A stretch of 64,000 bases of DNA, taken from contig JAPTYO010000018.1 of assembly GCA_036873135.1 (NCBI GenBank), forward strand, positions 4,526,001 to 4,590,000, in the 5' to 3' direction. The notes beneath the pieces were generated by a model. The model was not told the origin of the DNA. It saw only the letters and a list, made by a program, of their open reading frames with translations, and did not search any database. Each line of letters begins with the position of its first letter. Position 1 is the stretch's first letter. The position numbers and the translations under genes are program-made. Source of the DNA: Clarkia xantiana subsp. parviflora. Its lineage: Eukaryota > Streptophyta > Magnoliopsida > Myrtales > Onagraceae. Shown one piece after another: positions 21,170 through 32,893 of this stretch.

Positions 21170-21393
21170 TTTTTTTTTGCCAAAAGATGATTCTTTCATT
21201 TATAGTGAAAAACGTTCAAGGCGGGGCAAAATCCCGATCCTTTACAAGTAAAGATAAAAGAGAGGGCGGGATGCGCAGACCCAATTTAAACTACACGACC
21301 TCTTTCTGGATTCAATGGCAACCCAGTTAGAGCATTCATTTGCTTTACGTGGAATCAGAGACCAAACAACATTGCATAATAGGCCAACTCTGT

Positions 21394-21930
21394 TTAGTAC
21401 ATTTGTAGCCTGTGTACGATCCTCCAATTCAAACGATCGGCCTCGACCTTCAAGTGTTGAATAACTTCCGAAGAGTCGGATTCGACGATAACATTATGCC
21501 ACCCGTTCGTGATTGCTAGTTCAATACCACTCTCCACTCTGCCATCATTTCGAGCTCCAAAACCCGTAAATTGATTGCATCCCCCAACTAGTTCACCTAG
21601 CGCGTTGCGGGCAAGTGCACAAGTTCCGTCATGACCTGTAGAGGCGGTATATGCAGCGTCGCAATTGATCTTCACTGTGTCCCTCGAAGGTGGCGCCCAA
21701 ATGGCTGGTCCTTCATGACTCTGTTTAGTTGGCATCCTAGGGTGTTGCATGCTAGCTGACGAGGCAAACCAATACTCGTCGTGATCCCGCAATATTCGAT
21801 TCGATGTGGTGATGGGATCAGGATTCTCTCCTCCATGCATAGCTCGGCACCCTTCCTTCCAAATAGACCAACATGTCAGTCCAATTAACGACCACAAGAC
21901 TTTGGCTTCCTTCTTTGGCAAGTGAACCAC
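21394..21930 (-). pseudogene. LINE RNase H domain
   Basis: The 178-codon stretch matches the plant LINE / RVT_3-type RNase H: VKINCDAAY with the first Asp, RVESGIELAITNGW with the Glu, and VIVESDSSEVI with the next Asp. It ends with a stop near a frame break; a continuation is readable at 21,242-21,427. The role in LINEs is removal of template RNA during target-primed reverse transcription. Confidence 0.8.
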
Positions 21931-21944
21931 ATCTTATAGCCAAC

Positions 21945-22286
21945 TTAAGAAACTCGGAACACCGTTGTGGCTTCGGTTGGTCTAGCAGATACGGTGGCAA
22001 ACCAGATCGGTGCTGTCCACGCGCATTGAAAAATCATGTGTTCCACTGTTTCGACCTCCTCGCAAAAAGGGCACCGTGGTTCGATGTTCATGCCACGCCT
22101 ATTTAGATTAGCCCGAACCGCTAAGGCATTCGTGAGTAAGCGCCATGTAAACTCTCGCACCTTGGGTAATGTTTTCATTGCCCATATGTCCTTCCATTTT
22201 AACGTCGATCCGGCCGGTATCTCGGTTTGGGTGATGCCAGTATCGCTAGCATGCTCCCTCAACTGCATATATGCCGAACTGGCCAT
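21945..22286 (-). pseudogene. LINE zinc-binding domain (zf-RVT type)
   Basis: It contains LKWKDIWAMKTLPKVREFTW, then RCPFCEEVETVEHMIFQC, with the C-x2-C...H...C pattern typical of the domain that follows plant LINE RTs. A frame break lies on each side. Confidence 0.82.
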
Positions 22287-22299
22287 GACTCTACTCGAT

Positions 22300-23445
22300 C
22301 TATTATGCGGCTATATGAACACATCAGGGGTTTGATCGGCAGGTAACGGGATAGCCTCAATTGCACGTAGCTCGTCGTCTATCACCACGTCTCGTAGGCT
22401 TGTGAGGTCCCAGGTGGAGCGGGTTGTATTGATCAGGGTTGATACCCATAGGTCGGCTCCGGTCCGTCTCGGCTGCTTTCGGCGGATAATCGAAAGCCGG
22501 CAATATTCAGGATCCATGCATCCATATATATATATATATCCACGCTTTGGCCATTGCCTATCTTCCTCATCCCGTTGTCTATAAACACATCTCTTCCAGC
22601 CAGTGGACTCGTCCATGCCCAGGATGCCCGAGCAACATTTCTCGTGTGCTGAAGGTTCTCAGTCAGGAAGTACACACCCTTTAATATACGGGCCCAGTAA
22701 AGCATCTGGTTCATTCATCAAACGCCAAGCCATTTTAGTGAGCAGAGCGATGTTGAAAGTCTGGAGCTCCTTGAACCCGAGTCCCCCACTCGCCTTTGGC
22801 TTGGAGAGTGTCCCAAGACTGCCAATGCATATGTCGTTCTTCTCTACGTTGCCCCCACCAGAAATGTGCAATTAATGAATTAATTTCAGCACACCACGTT
22901 TTTGGTAAGAGGAAAGCGCTCATCGTGTGGGTTAGCATCGCTATAACAACTGATTTTATTAAAACCTCTCGCCCCGCGTTGTTCAACAGTAATGACTTCC
23001 AACCTTGAAGTTTAGCCGTAATCCGCTCTTTCAGGAATCCAAGAGTCTCTTTCTTTGACCGCCCCAAACTGTTGGTAAACCCAGATATTTGCCCGGATTC
23101 CTCGTAGGTCGCACACCTAAGACACGTTCCACATCAAGCTTAGTGGGCACCCCGACGTTCGATCCAAAGTAAATGCTAGATTTTGCCACATTTATCTCTT
23201 CGCCAGATGCTAGGCAATAACGGCTAATGGTTTGTTTGAGCTGAGAGGCATTTTGGTCGGTCGCTTGAATGAAGAAGATGGAGTCGTCCGCAAAGAATAG
23301 GTGGTGTAACAGTGGGCAACCCCTTCTTAACCGGATGCCTTCTAGAAAACCATTGTCAACATCATGCGATATTATACGTGAAAGCACATCCGCCACAATG
23401 ATGAAAAGATATGGCGAGAGTGGATCGCCCTATCGTATTCCTCTT
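22300..23445 (-). pseudogene. LINE reverse transcriptase, main part
   Basis: Several overlapping frames give the RT from GDPLSPYLF at 23,396-23,440 (just after a TAG at the preceding Gln position) through LFFADDSIFFIQ, with the F-A-D-D catalytic motif near 23,285. They continue through KYLGLP, GWKSLLLNNAGREVLIKSV and HFWWGQ to GGLGFKELQTFN. Frameshifts lie near 23,050, 22,800 and 22,690. Confidence 0.85.
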
Positions 23446-23969
23446 TGTTGGATCACGGTGAAATTCCGGTACGATCTTTGACAGCGATCCTAGCTCCTTT
23501 GCTCCACGCAATCCTGCAAGAGGGGATAGACCGGGCAGTGACCCAGAATCCCTCTCCGATGCTTAAATGAGTATCTCGTGCAAACTGGCAAGCAGTAATC
23601 TCAAGTAATGTATCTCAAAACGTCCTGTGATCTGAGGTAACCTCTGCCCTTTTATAGGCGGAGAGGTACCTCAGTTACCTGGTGAACCGTTGGGGTGGTT
23701 AGCCCATATTCCGCGTATCTCGGGCACGATCCAGCCTATCTAGGCCATGATCTCGCTTATCTTGGCCACGCCCCGCGTATCTCGGCCACGTTCCGCGTAT
23801 CTCAACCACGCTCCGCGTATCTCGGCCACGCCTCGCGTATCTCGGCCTCATCCTCTGATAGCAAGTCCCGAACAATATCGGGGACTCCAGAGTTTTCTCA
23901 TTGTGTCACCGCTCGGGGCCCCTCGTCATCGTGACAGGGCCAATCATTCTCAGGGATTCATCATCGGGG
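23446..23969 (-). repeat. Truncated 3' LTR of element B
   Basis: It matches the 5' LTR from its outer end to the 'cattcatcatcgggg'-type position and then breaks off. TATA box at 23,649-23,658. About the first 190 bases of U3 and the polypurine tract are gone. Confidence 0.88.
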
Positions 23970-23992
23970 ACTCCAGAGTTATCTCATTGTGT
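23970..23992. repeat. Templated filler at the B deletion junction
   Basis: The 23 bases at the breakpoint repeat an LTR segment. They match the version in the 5' LTR (with 'gttatctc', near 32,540) better than the local copy at 23,882 (with 'gttttctc'). Microhomology 'atcgggg' lies on one side and 'tgtc' on the other. Confidence 0.75.
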
Positions 23993-25699
23993 CCGCCCTA
24001 CGCGGAAGAGGAAGTCAGCCAAGAAGGATGCTGCTCCATCCGGATCTCCTTCCACGGAGCGGCCAAAGCGGAGCCGCGTGGAGGTGGACAAGCTCTTCGA
24101 TGTCCAGACCGCTGAAGAAGGTAAAAAGCTCCGACTCGCTATCAAATCGTACAGGAAGCTAGTTCCTAAGGAGCTGATCCCTTCGACCATGGAGGCCCGC
24201 ATCACCGATGTCAAACGTGTCTTCCGAGGGGAAACTCCTCGTGTCCTGAAGGCGGGCTACTACAACTACCGCGGGAAGGACCAATATGTTTCCCGGCGCA
24301 TTGTTTGGTGTAAGGGCTCTAATGAACTTCCTGATTATATTTCTGGAGCCTCCTCTCGTCCTCTAGGTGCAGGTCACTCGGGAGCTCCGTCGGGTGATGG
24401 AGCTTCAGCAGGTGCACCACCTTCAGCAGGGGCGCCTCCTTCGGCAGGGGCACCACTTTTCTCTGGTGGAGCGACCCCGACCGGCGAACAATTTCGTCGG
24501 GTGGAGAGCCTGGACTCCTCTGAGGAGACTGATGAGGGTGGCTCTCTTTGCCATCGTCGGAGGACGGGGCAGTCCCCGCTGAAACCAACCTCCAAGGGGC
24601 TGCCCCCGCGCCTTCTTCACAATAACAGCGACAACCGTCGCCCATCCACGACTTTACTCCTTCCCCAGCCCGGGGTGGGTCGGAGGCACGCTCCTCCACG
24701 ACTCGTGTTGGCCCGTCTTATCTCCCTCTCGACGGGAGTTTTTACAAGGCCTTCGACCCCGCACAGGAGGATGCTCCCTGGACCCCGATCCAAACGCTGC
24801 AAGGGGTCCGGCTCCGACAAGGGGACACATACCCGGAGCTGGCTTTACACCTGGTAGCAGGCTCAATCCTGCCTACTATGAGGTATCCGATCTCCTTGGA
24901 TCGGGAGGACATGCGCCTGGATGTACAGGAGATGTGCATGCGTCGGATAGAGGTAGGACTTTCACTTTTCTTTTCTTCATCAATAAGACCGGTTGCTCAT
25001 CTACTAATACTTCTTTTCCTTCCTTCGCAGGAGATGGGGGACCTCAACCGTTCCATCGGGTACCTCTTCGCCTTCGAGGAGACCCTGGAGCAAGATCGGG
25101 CGGTCATAGCCAAGCTTAAGGAGGATCTCCCGGCCTCCGAGTCTTTGCGGGGAAAACTGGCCAAGGAGCAGGCCATCCTCGACCGAAAGAATCGGGACCT
25201 CCAAAAGCAGGTTCGTGACTTCGAGAGGCTCCTGAAGCGGGAGCAGCAGGAGCGGCGGGTTGCTGAGGACAAACTTGTCCTGGAAAAGAAGGCTCTAGAG
25301 GAGCGGATCGCCGAGGTTCCTGCGCAGCTGGTCGCAGCCGAGACCAAGGGCCGGGAGGATTATCGGAGGTCCGAAGACTTCCAGGCTGATGCTGTAAAGT
25401 TCTGCAGCGCGGAGGTGGAGAACACCCTCTTCAATGCAGTTGAGGAACTCCACCTGGAGTATGGCGACGCCATTAATTTCGACAAGTCTCCATCTCTCGC
25501 TCCCTTCGCGAAGAAATACTTTGCTCTCTCGGAGGAGAGTGATGAGGGGAGCACTCCCGCGATTGTTGAAGACACAGCAGAGCCTCCAAGTGCTGATGCC
25601 CCGATAATCGACCCTCCAGCGGCTGAACCTGTGGAGCCTTCTGCCACAGACCTCGTGGACCCTGTTCCCGCTGATGCTGCCGACAAGGACCAAGCCTAA
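23993..25699 (+). pseudogene. Antisense gene of element B, 5'-truncated
   Basis: It corresponds to 10,157-11,865 of A. The promoter, first exons and PF04195-like domain are deleted. The remainder keeps the basic region (RKRKSAKK, RPKRSR), the conserved GETPRVLKAGYY block, an Ala/Gly/Pro-rich linker, an intron with GT at 24,953 and AG at 25,030, and the coiled-coil last exon (25,031-25,699) rich in Glu, Lys and Leu. One frame change lies within the linker (about 24,590). With no upstream domain and no promoter it is presumably dead, though the last exon is uninterrupted. Confidence 0.75.
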
Positions 25700-25820
25700 C
25701 TGCTTATCTTTAGAGTCCTTGTACTTTCCTCATTTTTGTAATCCTCGGGCCTTTGAGCCCTTATGAATATCAGACTTTCTTAGTTCCGATTTCCCACTGC
25801 ACTTCTCAAAGCGACTTTAC

Positions 25821-26475
25821 TTACTTAAGGCGAAACCTCAACACTTAAGATATTTTCATACATCACTTAAGACGATTTAACTCCATGCGCCACTTAAGGC
25901 GACTTAATCTCGTGCATCACTTAAGACGACTTTCTCTCGTGCACCACTTAAGGCGACTTTCTCGTGCACCACTCAAGGCGTCTTTAACAACACTTAGAAT
26001 AAATCTAAGAATCATGCATCACTCAAGACGACTTAATCTCGTGCATCACTTAAGACGACTTTAACAATACTTAGAGTAAATCTAAGAATCATGCATCACT
26101 TAAGACGACTTAATCTCGTGCATCACTTAAGACGACTTTTTCTCGTGCATCACTTAAGACGACTTTTTCTCATGCACCACTTAAGGCGACTTTTCTCGTG
26201 CACCACTCAAGGCGACTTTTCTCGTGCACCACTCAAGGCGACTTTTCTCGTGCACCACTCAAGGCGACTTTTCTCGTGCACCACTCAAGGCGACTAAATA
26301 ACGCTTAGAACAAATCTAAGAACAATTCTGATCGGAAACAACATCTTTATTCATTGATGGCACAAAATTTGCTTACATCGAATCAAACGATAAATAACTT
26401 ACACCACTTAAGGCGATTTTACATCGGGCACCACTTAAGGCGACTTTTCAGCGGGCACCACTTAAGGCGACTTTT
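25821..26475. repeat. Tandem-repeat array of element B
   Basis: About 26-bp units ('tcgtgcaccactcaaggcgactttt') and variants with 'catcacttaagacgac'. Same family and position as the array in A but shorter and without the 154-bp higher-order period. Confidence 0.88.
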
Positions 26476-26477
26476 CA

Positions 26478-29400
26478 TCAAGCATGGTGTTTCTTCAAGT
26501 GTTCGCCACTAAAAGAATGCTTCAATACTCTGCCATCGAGGTCTTCCAACTTGTAGGCATTCGGAGCTGGCATCCCCACGACCTTGTAAGGTCCTTCCCA
26601 TTTTGGTGACGTCTTGCTGATCCGATCCAAAAGGGTGAACTATTTGCGACGCCAAACCAGCTCCCCGACGAAGAATTGTCGGGACTTAACTCGCCGATTG
26701 TAATACCTGGCCGTCGCCAAACGCATTCGAGCCTGGACTTCATCGGCTTCCCGCCTCTTCTCTTCGAGTAAGTCCAAATCCAGACGTCTCATCTCATCAT
26801 TTGTCAAAGGCTCGTAATATCTCATCCGATGGGATGCCACAGCTACCTCCACGGGAGCAACATCCTCCGTGCCATAAACAAGGCCAAACGGAGTCTCCCC
26901 AGTTGATCGTTTGGGTGTCGTTCTAACAGCCCAAAGCACGTTTTCCAGCTCGTTCAGCCATTTGCCCTTCAAGGCATAGACCCTCTTCTTCAGGCCATCC
27001 ATCACGATTTTTTTGGCCGATTCCACCTGGCCATTAGTCTGAGCATGGTGGACAGAGGCTATCCAATGCTCGATATTCAACTCCTCCAGATACTTCTTCA
27101 CTTGCGCCCCGTTAAACGGTGGACCATTGTCGCTGATCACCACCTTGGGAATCCCATATCTGGATACAATATGAGTCTGGAGAAACTTGACGATCTGGTT
27201 CCCCGTCGTCTTGGCCAACGCCTTAGCTTCTATCCATTTCGAAAAATAGTCAATAGCCACAAGCAAATACTTACACTGACCTTGTGCTTGCGGGAGAGTT
27301 CCCACCAAGTCGATGCCCCACTGCGCGAAGGGCCAAGCGCTCTTGATGGATGTCAGATTAGCAGCCGGAGCCACAATACTCGGGGCGTACCTCTGGCACG
27401 CATCATAGGATTGGACCAACGCCGTCGCCTCCTTGCTCATCGTAGGCCAATAATAGCCCAAGTTCAGCACTTTCCTCATAATGGATCGGGCCCCTTCATG
27501 ACAAGCCGCGACCCCTTCATGCACCTCCTTCGAGATTCGACTTGTGTCGGGCTCAGCCACACACTTCAAGTACGGAGTCGAGAACCAGCCCTTCTTGTAT
27601 AGCTGATTGTCCAGCATCACGTAATTAGCCGCGATCCGACGTATCCTGTCAGCTACTACTTGATTATCGGGGGCTGCCCCCGTAGTCAGATACGTGATTA
27701 TTGGGGTCATCCAAGTGGGCTCCTCCTCCGATCCTGCTTCAATAGCACACACCTGCGTCGAGTCGGTGGTCGACAAGATCACCTTCTCCAAGAAGTGCAC
27801 CTTCCGATTTTCCTTCAGGGGTGCCCCCAAGGCAAATTTGCTCAAGGCATCTGCCTCCATGTTTTCCTCCCCCGGGATCGCCTCGATGTCAAAGCTTTTA
27901 AAGCTCTCCTTCAAGACTTGCACCTCGCGAAGGTATTTCCTCATCATTGGGCTCTTCGCCTCGTATCGCCCTTGGACCTGGTTCACAATCAGGGACGCGT
28001 CACATTTCACTCTCAAGTGAACAACTCCCGTACCTTTGGCAATTTTCAGGCCCGTGATAAGAGCCTCGTACTCAGCTTCGTTGTTCGTGCCCCTAAACGT
28101 TAAGGCCAAAGCATATCGAAGCGGCTCACCTCCGCCTGGTGGTATCAATACAAACCCTGCTCCTGATCCATCTGAACTCGAGGAGCCATCCGTGTACATC
28201 TCCCAAGTATTTTCCTCGTTTGGCTGTTCTGATTGCTCTGCCATCTCTGGTTGTTCCGCTATCAGGACCTCCATGGTTGCCCCCTCTACAGGGCCCACTT
28301 CTTCCAGATCGGGGGCTGTAGACTCTGCTATGAAATCCGCCAATGCCCGGCCCTTAATAGCCGTTCTCGGAGCAAAGTGTATGCGAAACTCACTAAGCTC
28401 GACTGCCCATTTCACTAATCTCCCCGACGCATCAGGTCGGTTCAAAAAATGCTTCAGAGGCTGGTTCGTCAACACAGTAATCTCATGCGCATGGAAATAA
28501 GGCCTCAGCTTTCGAGCAGTAATAATCAACGCAAAGAGATACTTCTCAACGGCGGGATAATTCATTTCAGATTTGGCGAATGCCTTGCTTACATAATAGA
28601 CGGGGATTTGATTACCCTTGACAACCTTTACTAACACAGAGCTAATGGCAAATTCATAGATAGCCAAGTAAAGATAGAGCGGCTCGCCTGAGACCGGTTT
28701 CGCTAATGGCGGGAGAGTGCGAAGGTGCTGCTTGAGTGCCTGGAACGCCTCTTCGCACTTGGCAGTCCACTCAAACTTCTTGTTGGCCCTCAGGACTTCA
28801 AAAAATGGCATTGATTGGTCACTCGCCTTGGACAGGAAGCGATTCATTGCAGCCAATCGGCCATTCAGCACTTGCACCTCCCGATGGTTTATCGGAGACT
28901 GCATCTCCTCGATCGCTCTCAGCTTCTCAGGGTTCACCTCAATTCCTCTTTGGCTCACCATAAAGCCCAGAAACTTTCCCGAGTGGACTCCGAAGGCGCA
29001 CTTGGTTGGGTTTAAGCGAACCTGATGAAGCCTCATCCGCTCAAACGCCGTGGCTAGGTTGTGCACATGATCCTCAGCTTGTCGGGACTTCACCAGCATA
29101 TCGTCCACGTAAGCCTCCATGGTTTTCCCCAGCATGTCTCCAAACAGCTTGTTCACCATCCGCTGGTAGGTTGCCCCGGCATTGATCAGTCCGAAAGGCA
29201 TGACATCGTAGTGGTAGATATCGCTGTCAGCATAAAATGCTGTGTGAGGAGCATCCTCCTTAGCCATCTTGATCTGGTTATAGCCCGAATACGCATCCAT
29301 GAAGCTCAACAACTCATGTCCCGACGTGGCATCCACCAGCTGGTCGATTCTCGGGAGCGGGTAACAATCCTTCGGGCAAGCCTTATTCAGGTCGCGGAAG

Positions 29401-32066
29401 TCAACACACATCCGCCATTTCCCATTGCTCTTCTTCACCAGCATCGGGTTGGCAACCCAAGTCTGGAATCGGAGCTCCTTGATAAACCCAGCATCGAACA
29501 ACCTGCCCACCTCCTGCTGGATCGCAATCCTCTTGTCTGTGCCCATCGGACGCCTTTTCTGCGCGATAGGCTTGATCGCGGGATCAATCTTCAACTCATG
29601 TACGATTATATCGGGGCTGATTCCTGGCATGTCACTCGGAGACCAGGCAAACAGCTCCCTGAACTCCTTTAGTAGATCGATCAATTCTCGGGCTGTCTCC
29701 TCGGTCAGAGCAGACCCGATTTTCACCTTCCTCTGAGGCCCGTCAATCTCGACCTCCTTCAAGTCCTCCACGGGGGCGGGACGCCCAAACTCCTCTCTAG
29801 GATCAGCATCTGTCTGGACGACAGTCATAGCCTCTCGTCTTTTCCTTCGGGTGGCGTTAACATAACATTTCCTGGAAGCCACCTGGTCGCCCTTGACCTC
29901 TCCGACTCCATGGTCAGTCGGGAACTTCATCTTCTGGTGCATAGTCGAGGCAACTGCCATCAGGGGGTTGATGGTAGTTCTCCCGATAATTGCGTTGTAG
30001 GTCCCCGCGGACTCAACTACCACAAACTCCACGTTCCTCCTCTCTGATTTCCACCCACTACCAAACTCCACTGGTAAGGTGATCACTCCTATCGGATAGG
30101 AGGTAAAGCCAGAGAATCCGACCATCGGGAAGTTCGCTTCCTTCAGGTCCTTCTTCGTTTTCCCCATGGCCTCCAGCGCATCCATGAACAGAATATCGGA
30201 GGAGCTCCCTCCATCGATCAGAATCCGCTTCATCTCGTATCCATCCACATCCAAGGTCACGACCAAAGCGTCATCGTGTGGAGTCTCCACGCCTACGAGA
30301 TCCTCCGACGAAAAGGAGATCACCATCTCTTCCTTCTGGGTCCAGGATCGGGACCTCTTACCCAGCACCATTGCAGCGGGAATTCTAGAGGCATAAACCT
30401 CCCGGGAGGACGAGGTATCACCTCCCGCGACAAATCCTCCGTGAATCACATTGATAGTGCCCCGCTTCTCCTTACGGGCACCAGAAGACTCCGGGTCAGA
30501 CCTCTTCTTCTTTGGGGACCGATCGCGGGATCGGGAACGGGACCGTGATCGGGATCGAGAACGGGATCGACACCGCTTCTCTCCGACAAACTCCTTAAGC
30601 TTCCCCTTCTGGATTAGCTTTTCGATCTCCTTCTTCAGCTCCCGACAATGATTGGTGTCGTGACCATTTGCGCGATGAAATCAACAGTAGCGATCGGTGC
30701 GGGATCCCAAAAATTCTCCTTCCTTCTTTGGGGGGTACCTGGAGATACCCTGTCGTTCCATGACCGTTAACACCTCCGCCATAGAGCTGTTGAGAGGAAT
30801 GTCATGATCCTCCCGCCTGTCCTTCTTCGAGGAACGCCTATCATACCTCCGATCAGAGCGGCCTCGACTCCGACTGCTCTCGGATTTATCCTTCGACTTG
30901 CGCTCGTCCAAGGGTTTGACCGACTGCTTTCCCTTATTCGACTTCGGGGGCTCAAGCTCTCCAGCGGCTATCTTCGACTCCTGGACATCGATTTGCCGCT
31001 TCACCCTCTTCTGCAACGCCTCCATATTCTCCACAGCCTTCTCAGCCACGCTGTGCATCAAGTCGGAACCGTAGGGGGCTGTTAGGTTCCGAATGAAGGT
31101 ACGGATGGTCTCACCCTCCGAAATCTCCTCGTCAATCTCCGCCACGCTGGCAGTGTATCGCTTGTAATAGTGTGCCAGCGACTCATCGGGCCTCTGTACC
31201 ACCTGGGTCAGGGACCTCACACTCTTCAACAGACGTCTGCGACCCTGGTACTGCTGAATAAAGCGGTCGTGCATATCAGCCCAGCAAGTGATGCAGCCTG
31301 GGGGCAGACTGAAGAACCAGGTCAGGGCTCTTTCACCAAGTGTGTTCGGGAACAGCGTACACACGATGTCTTCATTCGGGGCTCTGCCCAGACACGCCAT
31401 AAGGTGCTTCTGGACATGACGAACCGGATCTCCCTCGCCATCATACTCCTTAATCGTGGGGATACCCAGCCTTGGCGGGGCGAGGGTGTCTATGAGTCGA
31501 GGAACGAAGGGATGGGTGGATCGATCCCTCAGCTCCGACACCAGCGGCTTCTGCTCTCCCATGCAGATTTTCACGATCTTCACCACCTGATCGGGGGTGA
31601 TGGGACCATTAAGGGGAATGGTCCTATGCTGCACTGGTCCTGGCCCATCGACCACAAATCGTTCTGGTTGAGTGGACTCCCTACTCCTGCCCTGGCTTCG
31701 GGGCTGAACCTCTGCTGGTGGGGGCGCTTCCTCTTCTAGTGGGGGCATCTCCTCTTGCCTCCTCGCAGCCTCTCTCCGATCTAAGAGAGCCTCCACGGCT
31801 GCCAAAAACATTGGCATGGCTTCCGCCACAGCCCTCGTCAGGTCCGCATTTAGAGGAGCCTCCTGCTCCCTATTCCCCTGGTGTTGAGCAGCAGTATCTT
31901 CAGGAGCTTCATTATGCTCCCCTGTCCGGGAGACCTCAGCAGGGAGATTCTGGCCCTCAACGCGCTCCGGTGGTGAATTCAGAGTCGTCCCAGCAGGATG
32001 ATGGGAACCACCAGATTGTCCTTGTCTTCTTTGCTTGCCAGCCGCCATTGAACGAGTAGAAGGCAT
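26478..32066 (-). pseudogene. Element B gag-pol polyprotein with two stop codons
   Basis: From ATG 32,066 (MPSTRSM) to the stop at 26,478-26,480 the length is a multiple of three (1,862 codons) and the frame is continuous. It holds gag, the C-x2-H-x4-H-x4-C knuckle, an arginine-serine run (30,519-30,576), DGGSSSDI protease, RT with AYVDDMLVKS, RNase H, the extra RNase H (WEMYTDGS) and integrase with the Asp kept in WGIDLVG. Two stops interrupt it: TGA at 30,681-30,683 in the zinc knuckle, where A has CGA (a CpG transition), and TAG at 26,640-26,642 near the integrase C-terminus, beside a second base change. Confidence 0.92.
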
Positions 32067-32085
32067 ATCAGCTTTTTGTCACGTT

Positions 32086-32101
32086 CCCACAGACGGCGCC
32101 A
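32086..32101 (-). other. Primer binding site of element B
   Basis: Identical to the site in A (TGGCGCCGTCTGTGGG on the minus strand), one base inside the 5' LTR. Confidence 0.85.
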
Positions 32102-32102
32102 A

Positions 32103-32819
32103 TGTTGGATCACGGTGGAACTCCGGTACGATCTTTGACGGCGATCCTAGCTCCTTTGCTCCACGCAATCCTGCAAGAGGGGATAGACCGGGCGGTGACC
32201 CAGAATCCCTCCCCGATGCTTAAATGAGTATCTCGTGCAAACTGGCAAGCAGTAATCTCATGTAATGTATCTCAAAACATCCTGTGATCTGAGGTAACCT
32301 CTGCCCTTTTATAGGCGGAGAGGTACCTCAGTTACCCGGTGAACCGTTGGGGTGGTTAGCCCATATTCCGCGTATCTCGGGCACGATCCCGCCTATATAG
32401 GCCATGATCTCGCTTATCTCGGCCACGCCCCGCGTATCTCGGCCACGTTCCGCGTATCTCAACCACGCTCCGCGTATCTCGGCCACGCCCCGCGTATCTC
32501 GGCCTCATCCTCTGATAGCAAGTCCCGACCAATATCGGGGACTCCAGAGTTATCTCATTGTGTCACCGCTCGGGGCCCCTCGTCATCGTGACAGGGCCAA
32601 TCATTCTCAGGGATTCATCATCGGGGCCTACCTAAAGGCATATCATCGAGAGCGTCCAGCTCGCCTATCGGGTCCGACTCTGTCGGGACCTCTCATCATC
32701 GGGACTCCCTCTGTCGGGACCCTTCGCGTTGGTCTTTTTGACCTCCTTTTTGGGCCCAGTGGGCCTATTCACCGTTTCCTCGCTGTTAAAGGGCCTAACG
32801 GCCATAGCGAAACCCATCA
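32103..32819 (-). repeat. 5' LTR of element B
   Basis: 717 bp, homologous to the LTRs of A but clearly diverged (extra 'gcaaactggcaagcagtaatc' segment). TATA box at 32,306-32,315; U3 repeats of the 'cgcgtatctcggccacgc' kind at about 32,360-32,510. Confidence 0.92.
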
Positions 32820-32893
32820 CTCGTGTTGGCCGAAAAGGAGACGTCTGCTTTCCATTGATGACGGTTCGATAGGTGACCATTGATGAGCATTCA
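32820..32893 (-). pseudogene. LINE reverse transcriptase, 5' piece beyond element B
   Basis: The minus strand reads ...VTYRTVINGKQTSPFRPTR, the RT block that normally precedes GIRQGDPLSPY. It abuts the piece ending at 23,445 in the same frame, which proves the split. Upstream of about 32,893 the frame meets a stop and AT-rich sequence, so the LINE is 5'-truncated or eroded there. Confidence 0.82.

Larger units (their letters stand above)
21170..23445 (-). mobile_element. L1-type LINE, 3' part (split by element B)
   Basis: In minus orientation the order is RT, a zinc-binding RT-associated domain, RNase H, a short 3' end and a poly(A) tail (nine T on the plus strand at 21,170-21,178). The RT is cut at 23,445 by element B and continues at 32,820. 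Many frameshifts show an old, inactive copy. A (TA)n run at 22,523-22,539 interrupts the frame. Confidence 0.88.
23446..32819 (-). mobile_element. Ty3/gypsy (Tat-type) element B
   Basis: A close relative of A, inserted in the LINE RT. The 5' LTR (32,103-32,819) is complete; the 3' LTR (23,446-23,969) has lost its outer U3, and the deletion continues into the antisense gene. Flanking 5-mers are CTCTT (23,441-23,445) and CTCGT (32,820-32,824). The LINE frame reads straight through if one copy is removed, so I take this as a target duplication with one later change. The polyprotein frame is intact in phase but carries two stop codons. Confidence 0.93.

Noticed and set aside
26091..26297. Open frame of repeated H-H-L-R-R-L units
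   Set aside because: It is only the translation of the tandem DNA repeat in B; there is no start context or conservation of the frame in A.
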